From contig CAUCSW010000011.1 in the NCBI GenBank assembly GCA_958445555.1, positions 1 through 10,200 of the forward strand: a DNA stretch of 10,200 nt. Direction: 5' to 3'. This document shows, piece by piece, positions 7,576 through 10,200 of this stretch. The stretch's first letter is position 1, and the number at the start of each line of letters is the position of its first letter. Both the position numbers and the translations under genes were made by a program. The stretch comes from an uncultured Clostridia bacterium. Its GTDB lineage: Bacteria; Bacillota; Clostridia; Oscillospirales; Acutalibacteraceae. Under the pieces are notes generated by a model, which was given only the letters and a program-made list of their open reading frames with translations, did no database searches and had not been told where the DNA came from.

Positions 7576-8454
7576 CTATTCTATATTCTGGACCTGCTCG
7601 CGGATCTTCTCTATCTCCGATTTCATATCGACAACCGTAGAAGCGATAAACGCGTCCTGCGCCTTTGAGCCGATCGTATTGGTCTCCCGATTCATTTCCT
7701 GGACGATGAAATCGAGCTTTCTGCCCGCCTCGCCGTCACTTTTCAGCAAAGCCAATAATTGCTCGATATGGCTGCGAAGTCTGACCGTCTCCTCGGCGAC
7801 CGCCACCTTGTCGGCATATATTGCCGCCTCGGTCACTATACGCTGCTCATCGGGTTCGCATCCGTCAAGGACCTCTTTTATTACCGAGGTCAGCCGTTCG
7901 CGATACTCCTTGACCGTCTCGGGCGATCTTTCTTCAACATACTCAACGCCCTTCAGCACCGCATCCGTACGGGAGGAAATGTCATCGGCAAGCCTTTTTC
8001 CCTCATCCGAACGCATTTTCACAAGTGCGGATACCGCACCGACCGTTGCTTTCATCACCGCTTCGGTCAGTTTTTCTTCGTCGGCCTCCTCGCGCTTCAC
8101 CGTAAATATCTCGGGATTGGATGCGACGACCGATAACGACAGATCGTTTTTCAGCTTATAGTCCTTCGCAAGCGAACGGAGGGCGGAAATATATGCATCC
8201 GCATATTCGCGGTTTACGGTTATGCCCGCGCCGCCTTTTTCGGCCTCCGAGACGGTGATCGAAAGATCGACCTTGCCGCGGATGACCGACTTGCGGACCT
8301 CCTGTTTTATCTCGTTCTCAAGAAATTGACAGTTTTTGGGACAACGCAGAGAAAAGTCAAAGAAACGGTGGTTGACCGAGCGTATTTCGGCGATGACGGT
8401 CAGCCCGTCAACACTTGCTTCGGCACGACCGAAGCCCGTCATGCTTTTAACCAT
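7576..8454 (-). CDS. yicC: YicC/YloC-family endoribonuclease
   Basis: A 292-residue protein beginning MVKSMTGFGRAE, the family signature. The N-terminal YicC-like domain (about 1-150) is followed by a DUF1732 C-terminal domain ending in GRKLDFIVQEMNRETNT and IGSKAQD, then helical sequence. E. coli YicC and B. subtilis YloC are ribonucleases implicated in small RNA turnover. The reading frame extends upstream to ATG 8538, but I reject that start. It would overlap the -10 box (8539-8544), homologues start at MVKSMTGFGR, and AGGAGG at 8463-8468 is 8 nt before ATG 8454. This is the first gene of the operon. The symbol follows E. coli; yloC would be the Bacillus name. Confidence 0.93.
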   Translation of the reverse strand: MVKSMTGFGRAEASVDGLTVIAEIRSVNHRFFDFSLRCPKNCQFLENEIKQEVRKSVIRGKVDLSITVSEAEKGGAGITVNREYADAYISALRSLAKDYKLKNDLSLSVVASNPEIFTVKREEADEEKLTEAVMKATVGAVSALVKMRSDEGKRLADDISSRTDAVLKGVEYVEERSPETVKEYRERLTSVIKEVLDGCEPDEQRIVTEAAIYADKVAVAEETVRLRSHIEQLLALLKSDGEAGRKLDFIVQEMNRETNTIGSKAQDAFIASTVVDMKSEIEKIREQVQNIE

Positions 8455-8538
8455 TGTGCGATCCTCCTGTATCAGGCAGCGGCAGAAAAATGATTTTTCC
8501 CCTATGCCCGCTATGACTCCAATATAACTATTCATCAT

Positions 8539-8568
8539 ATTTTACCAAATATCAAGCGGTAATGTCAA
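8539..8568 (-). promoter_or_regulatory. Sigma-A-type promoter for the yicC-remA operon
   Basis: On the minus strand TTGACA (8563-8568) is separated by 18 bp from TAAAAT (8539-8544). The predicted transcript starts near 8532 and gives a leader of about 78 nt before the yicC ATG at 8454. The leader contains a short A/T hairpin (GAAAAA-TCA-TTTTTC) whose role is unclear. Confidence 0.8.
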
Positions 8569-8601
8569 CACTTTGCGAAGTTTTTTTACCGAGGAATACA
8601 A

Positions 8602-8708
8602 GAGAAGCGATAAATGCCTTCTCCGCTGCATAATCTGACGGGAGTCGAACCCCTGCAGCTTATCATTCGTGATGCAAAAGCATCAGGCGGCGCGCAAGGT
8701 GCGCCGCC
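8602..8708. other. Hairpin-dense non-coding tract with a tRNA T-arm-like core
   Basis: Four perfect stems lie nearly end to end: GAGAAG/CTTCTC (8602-8623), GCTGCA/TGCAGC (8625-8659), TGATGC-AAAA-GCATCA (8670-8685) and GGCGGCGC/GCGCCGCC (8686-8708). Inside the second stem, the minus strand reads GGGGTTCGACTCCC, which resembles a tRNA TPsiC arm. No matching acceptor strand, D arm or anticodon loop is present, so this is not an intact tRNA or tmRNA. It may be a structured RNA or a decayed tRNA-derived element. The strand is unknown. Confidence 0.5.
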
Positions 8709-8776
8709 CCGAGGCCAGCGGTCTACGGTGACTGTATGTGAGAAAAACGGGCTTTGCGGCGCGTAGGGTGCGCCGC
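8687..8776. repeat. Two near-identical GC-rich 21-bp palindromes
   Basis: Copy 1 (8687-8707) and copy 2 (8756-8776) both read GCGGCGC, a 7-nt loop, then GCGCCGC. The loops are GCAAGGT and GTAGGGT, so 19 of 21 positions agree. Copy 2 is the core of the terminator at 8742-8784. The pair could be duplicated terminator hairpins or a REP-like repeat family. Confidence 0.65.
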
Positions 8777-8784
8777 AAAGCCCG
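8742..8784 (-). terminator. Rho-independent terminator of the 98-residue gene
   Basis: Perfect 15-bp arms (8748-8762 and 8770-8784; CGGGCTTTGCGGCGC and its complement) enclose a 7-nt loop, followed on the minus strand by TTTTT (8743-8747). It lies 18 nt after the stop of the gene at 8803-9099. There is no T-run on the plus side, so it acts in the minus direction. Confidence 0.88.
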
Positions 8785-8802
8785 TATTAACAAACCCGTG
8801 TT

Positions 8803-9099
8803 CTAAAACAAAAGTATCAATGACACTGCCGCAGCGACAAGCAGCGCTGCCGATGCCGCGATCAAAAAGATCCTTCTTCTCCTTCTTTTTGTCCGCAGGT
8901 ATCCATATGTTATTTCCGCGGTCTCCACGCCGACGCCCCCGCCTAAAAGTGTATGTTCGGCGATCTGCTTTGCCTCTTGTTCAAGTTTTTCGTTTCCCTT
9001 TTCGTCTCTTTCGGGACGAACGAAAAATATCGCTTTGTAAAAGCAATCATTTTCAAGGTCATTTATTTCGATTATTCTCTTATTTACCCCTCTCAGCAC
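8803..9099 (-). CDS. Unrecognised small protein with C-terminal membrane anchor
   Basis: A 98-residue product I do not recognise. Residues 1-69 are soluble and charged (an acidic start EINDLENDC, then FFVRPERDEKGNEKLEQEAKQ and a glycine patch LLGGGVGVE). A basic cluster KRRRRR (71-76) is followed by one hydrophobic helix (about 77-98) that ends at the C-terminus. This predicts a tail-anchored inner-membrane protein with its N-terminus in the cytoplasm. The best start is GTG at 9099, with AAAGGAG at 9110-9116, 10 nt upstream. An ATG at 9104 with better spacing opens only a three-codon frame (MPC, stop) overlapping the GTG, possibly a small translational control. A strong terminator follows, so it is a one-gene unit. 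Reality of the gene is likely; function unknown. Confidence 0.72.
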   Translation of the reverse strand: MLRGVNKRIIEINDLENDCFYKAIFFVRPERDEKGNEKLEQEAKQIAEHTLLGGGVGVETAEITYGYLRTKRRRRRIFLIAASAALLVAAAVSLILLF

Positions 9100-9122
9100 G
9101 GCATCGCATCTCCTTTATATTT

Positions 9123-9128
9123 ATTATA
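9123..9128 (-). promoter_or_regulatory. Candidate -10 box for the 98-residue gene
   Basis: TATAAT on the minus strand, just upstream of the ribosome site. No clear -35 is seen 17 bp upstream, and the implied leader would be very short (under 20 nt), so this is tentative. A palindrome (9166-9180) lies about 40 bp further upstream. Confidence 0.4.
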
Positions 9129-9335
9129 CTTTAATCAACCGTTGCTTGCCGCGACGACCGCATCACCGTATCGTATACGGCAGTTGTCACGCCGAAGCCT
9201 CAAACCTTATTTTTCCGAAGGTTCCCCGTTTTATTCAGTTCTTTAGCCATTAAACGGAAATTTCGGCTCTCGGTAAAACGTTAGTGCCGTTAAAGATTTT
9301 CAAGAGCCGGGATGTGCAACCATATCCGTATAAAG

Positions 9336-9369
9336 TTTACATAACATCTGTGCATAACTCTGTTTATAA
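9336..9369 (-). promoter_or_regulatory. DnaA-box-like 9-mer cluster
   Basis: Read on the minus strand: TTATAAACA (9361-9369), then TTATGCACA (9349-9357), then TTATGTAAA (9336-9344), separated by 3 and 4 nt. The middle one fits the DnaA consensus TTATNCACA exactly; the first has one mismatch and the third two. All three have the same orientation. No dnaA, rnpA or rpmH is nearby, so this may be a regulatory or titration site, or chance. Confidence 0.4.
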
Positions 9370-9421
9370 CTTTCAAAACCCTTGTTTCGCGGGAGGTTTT
9401 TTACTGACATTTACCATAATC

Positions 9422-9434
9422 GACATATTATGTC
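9422..9434. repeat. 13-bp palindrome, operator-like
   Basis: GACATATTATGTC has perfect 6-bp arms around a single central base, the form of a dimeric regulator site. It lies within a larger inverted repeat (9410-9418 and 9508-9516). No adjacent promoter was identified, so its role is unclear. Confidence 0.35.
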
Positions 9435-9648
9435 ACCCGATGCAAAAAATCGCCTTAATGCTCAAGCCGAGGCACTTAGCCGAAAAAATACTGAAAATTA
9501 TCGGTGATATGGTAAACATCCTGCAAGTCAGGGGCTTTTCCGGGGCGTTCGTCGTAAAACTGTTTGATATGACCCTTAGACAGTAAAATCATCAACACAG
9601 TGATACAAAAACTGCCGAATTGTCAGCGTTGTCAGACCAAAAACAGCA

Positions 9649-9677
9649 TTGCCAATCAGGGAAACAGGTGTTATAAT
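9649..9677 (+). promoter_or_regulatory. Sigma-A-type promoter of ogg
   Basis: TTGCCA (9649-9654), a 17-bp spacer and TATAAT (9672-9677) preceded by TG at the extended -10 position. Transcription would start near 9684, giving a leader of about 75 nt with small hairpins (CGGC/GCCG and GCCGA/TTGGC) and a T7 run before the ribosome site. A terminator-type attenuator is not convincing because no strong stem touches the T-run. Confidence 0.75.
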
Positions 9678-9757
9678 AACCTTACGGCGCAAAGCGGCAG
9701 TGAAGCCGACTTCGTTGGCAGTTGATCTGACTTTTTTTACGAAAGGAGACCCGGCAT

Positions 9758-10200
9758 ATGGCAGCCGATGTATTTGAGAGGGACGGCAGCACCGTTATTT
9801 CGGGAGAAAAGCATTTTGATCTTGCCCAGACTCTCGACTGCGGACAAGCCTTCAGGTGGTCACCGCTCCCCGACGGCAGCTGGATCGGAGCTGCAGGCAA
9901 CCGTCCGCTTACGATCAGGCGTGACGGTGATGATATAATCCTTGAAGGGGTTTCTCTTGCCGAATACAACTCTTATTGGCGAACATACTTTGATATGGAT
10001 CGTGACTACGATGAGATCATCAGCACGGTCTCGGTCGATGATACATTAAAGAGGATCGCGGCAGCGGGCGGAGGAATACGCATACTGCGTCAGGAAGCGT
10101 GGGAGGCATTGTGTTCATTTATAATATCTCAAAACAACAATATTACCCGAATAAAAGGTATACTCACGCGGCTTTGTGATACATACGGAGCTCCGCCCGT
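9758..10200 (+). CDS. ogg: 8-oxoguanine DNA glycosylase (OGG1 family), C-terminus cut by window edge
   Basis: My translation from ATG 9758 gives 147 codons open to the window edge; family members have about 270-300 residues. The N-terminal OGG-N domain has TLDCGQAFRW (25-34) and YFDMDRDY (77-84). The start of the helix-hairpin-helix glycosylase domain shows LRQEAWEALCSFIISQNNNITRI (110-132). This contains the NNN loop that in human OGG1 contacts the base opposite the lesion. The enzyme excises 8-oxoguanine paired with C and has AP-lyase activity; the catalytic Lys and Asp lie beyond the window. GAAAGGAG at 9741-9748, 9 nt upstream, supports the start. It has its own promoter and is divergent from the 98-residue gene. 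Confidence 0.94.
   Translation, partial: MAADVFERDGSTVISGEKHFDLAQTLDCGQAFRWSPLPDGSWIGAAGNRPLTIRRDGDDIILEGVSLAEYNSYWRTYFDMDRDYDEIISTVSVDDTLKRIAAAGGGIRILRQEAWEALCSFIISQNNNITRIKGILTRLCDTYGAPP

Larger units (their letters stand above)
9129..9648. other. Non-coding divergent intergenic region
   Basis: No gene with a ribosome site or recognisable product is seen between the 98-residue gene and ogg. The stretch is more AT-rich than the genes. It contains inverted repeats CCGTAT-CGT-ATACGG (9166-9180), AACCTT/AAGGTT (9203-9223), CGGCTCT/AGAGCCG (9264-9309), an imperfect stem with 3' Ts on the plus strand (AAAACC/GGTTTT, 9375-9402), GACATATTATGTC (9422-9434) and TTTACCATA/TATGGTAAA (9410-9418, 9508-9516). 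It also holds the DnaA-box-like cluster and the direct repeat TTGTCAG (9620-9626, 9629-9635). Confidence 0.6.

Noticed and set aside
8455..8538. Upstream extension of yicC to ATG 8538
   Set aside because: It would start next to the -10 box, before the predicted transcript start, and homologues begin at MVKSMTGFGR, which has its own AGGAGG site.
8571..8587. Plus-strand mini-terminator (ACTT-TGCG-AAGT followed by Ts)
   Set aside because: A 4-bp stem is too weak and there is no plus-strand gene to terminate; the T-run lies just upstream of the minus-strand -35 box.
8625..8659. tRNA or tmRNA gene on the minus strand suggested by GGGGTTCGACTCCC
   Set aside because: The T-arm-like part lacks a matching acceptor strand, D arm and anticodon loop within the required distance, and the surrounding 6-bp stem is incompatible with tRNA geometry.
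8670..8740. selC (tRNA-Sec) suggested by a CCAGCGGTC-like stretch
   Set aside because: It lies on the strand opposite to the T-arm-like sequence and no CTTCAAA anticodon loop is present.
9284..9586. Plus-strand open frame of 100 codons starting at GTG in the intergenic region
   Set aside because: No ribosome site before the GTG or any internal ATG, AT-richer than the real genes, overlaps several inverted repeats and the DnaA-box-like cluster, and the product resembles nothing I know.

Overview
The window looks like a chromosomal housekeeping locus of a Clostridia-type Firmicute. A ruminococcal or oscillospiral lineage is my best guess from gene order, protein style and moderate GC, but nothing here proves it. 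No phage, insertion sequence, CRISPR array or complete RNA gene was recognised.

Layout. From about 8570 down to 1, everything lies on the minus strand as a near-continuous series: yicC/yloC-type endoribonuclease, remA, rpoZ (omega), priA, def, fmt, rsmB, rlmN and a PP2C phosphatase cut by the left edge. This is the conserved Firmicutes order yloC-remA-gmk-rpoZ-coaBC-priA-def-fmt-rsmB-rlmN-prpC(-prkC), but gmk and coaBC are missing. A strong sigma-A-type promoter (TTGACA, 18-bp spacer, TAAAAT) sits just upstream of yicC. From def to rlmN the genes overlap by 4 nt or abut, which implies translational coupling. The genes serve mRNA turnover, matrix/biofilm transcription control, RNA polymerase assembly, replication restart, initiator Met-tRNA formylation and its removal from proteins, 16S and 23S rRNA methylation, and Ser/Thr dephosphorylation.

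The most notable defect is in rsmB. It is complete at both ends and keeps its catalytic motifs, but an in-frame TGA at 2248-2250 separates the N-terminal region from the methyltransferase domain.

Right of the operon, 8580-8803 holds a dense set of perfect hairpins, one enclosing a tRNA T-arm-like sequence, and a strong minus-strand terminator. That terminator ends a small gene (9099-8803) for an unrecognised 98-residue protein with a C-terminal membrane anchor. A 658-bp non-coding divergent region (9100-9757) follows, with a small cluster of DnaA-box-like 9-mers, several palindromes and a good promoter. That promoter drives ogg (8-oxoguanine DNA glycosylase), which starts at 9758 on the plus strand and runs off the right edge.

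No obviously new multi-gene system is visible. The items most worth following are the rsmB stop codon, the missing gmk/coaBC with a 201-nt gap left in place of gmk, the hairpin-rich tract, and the DnaA-box-like cluster.
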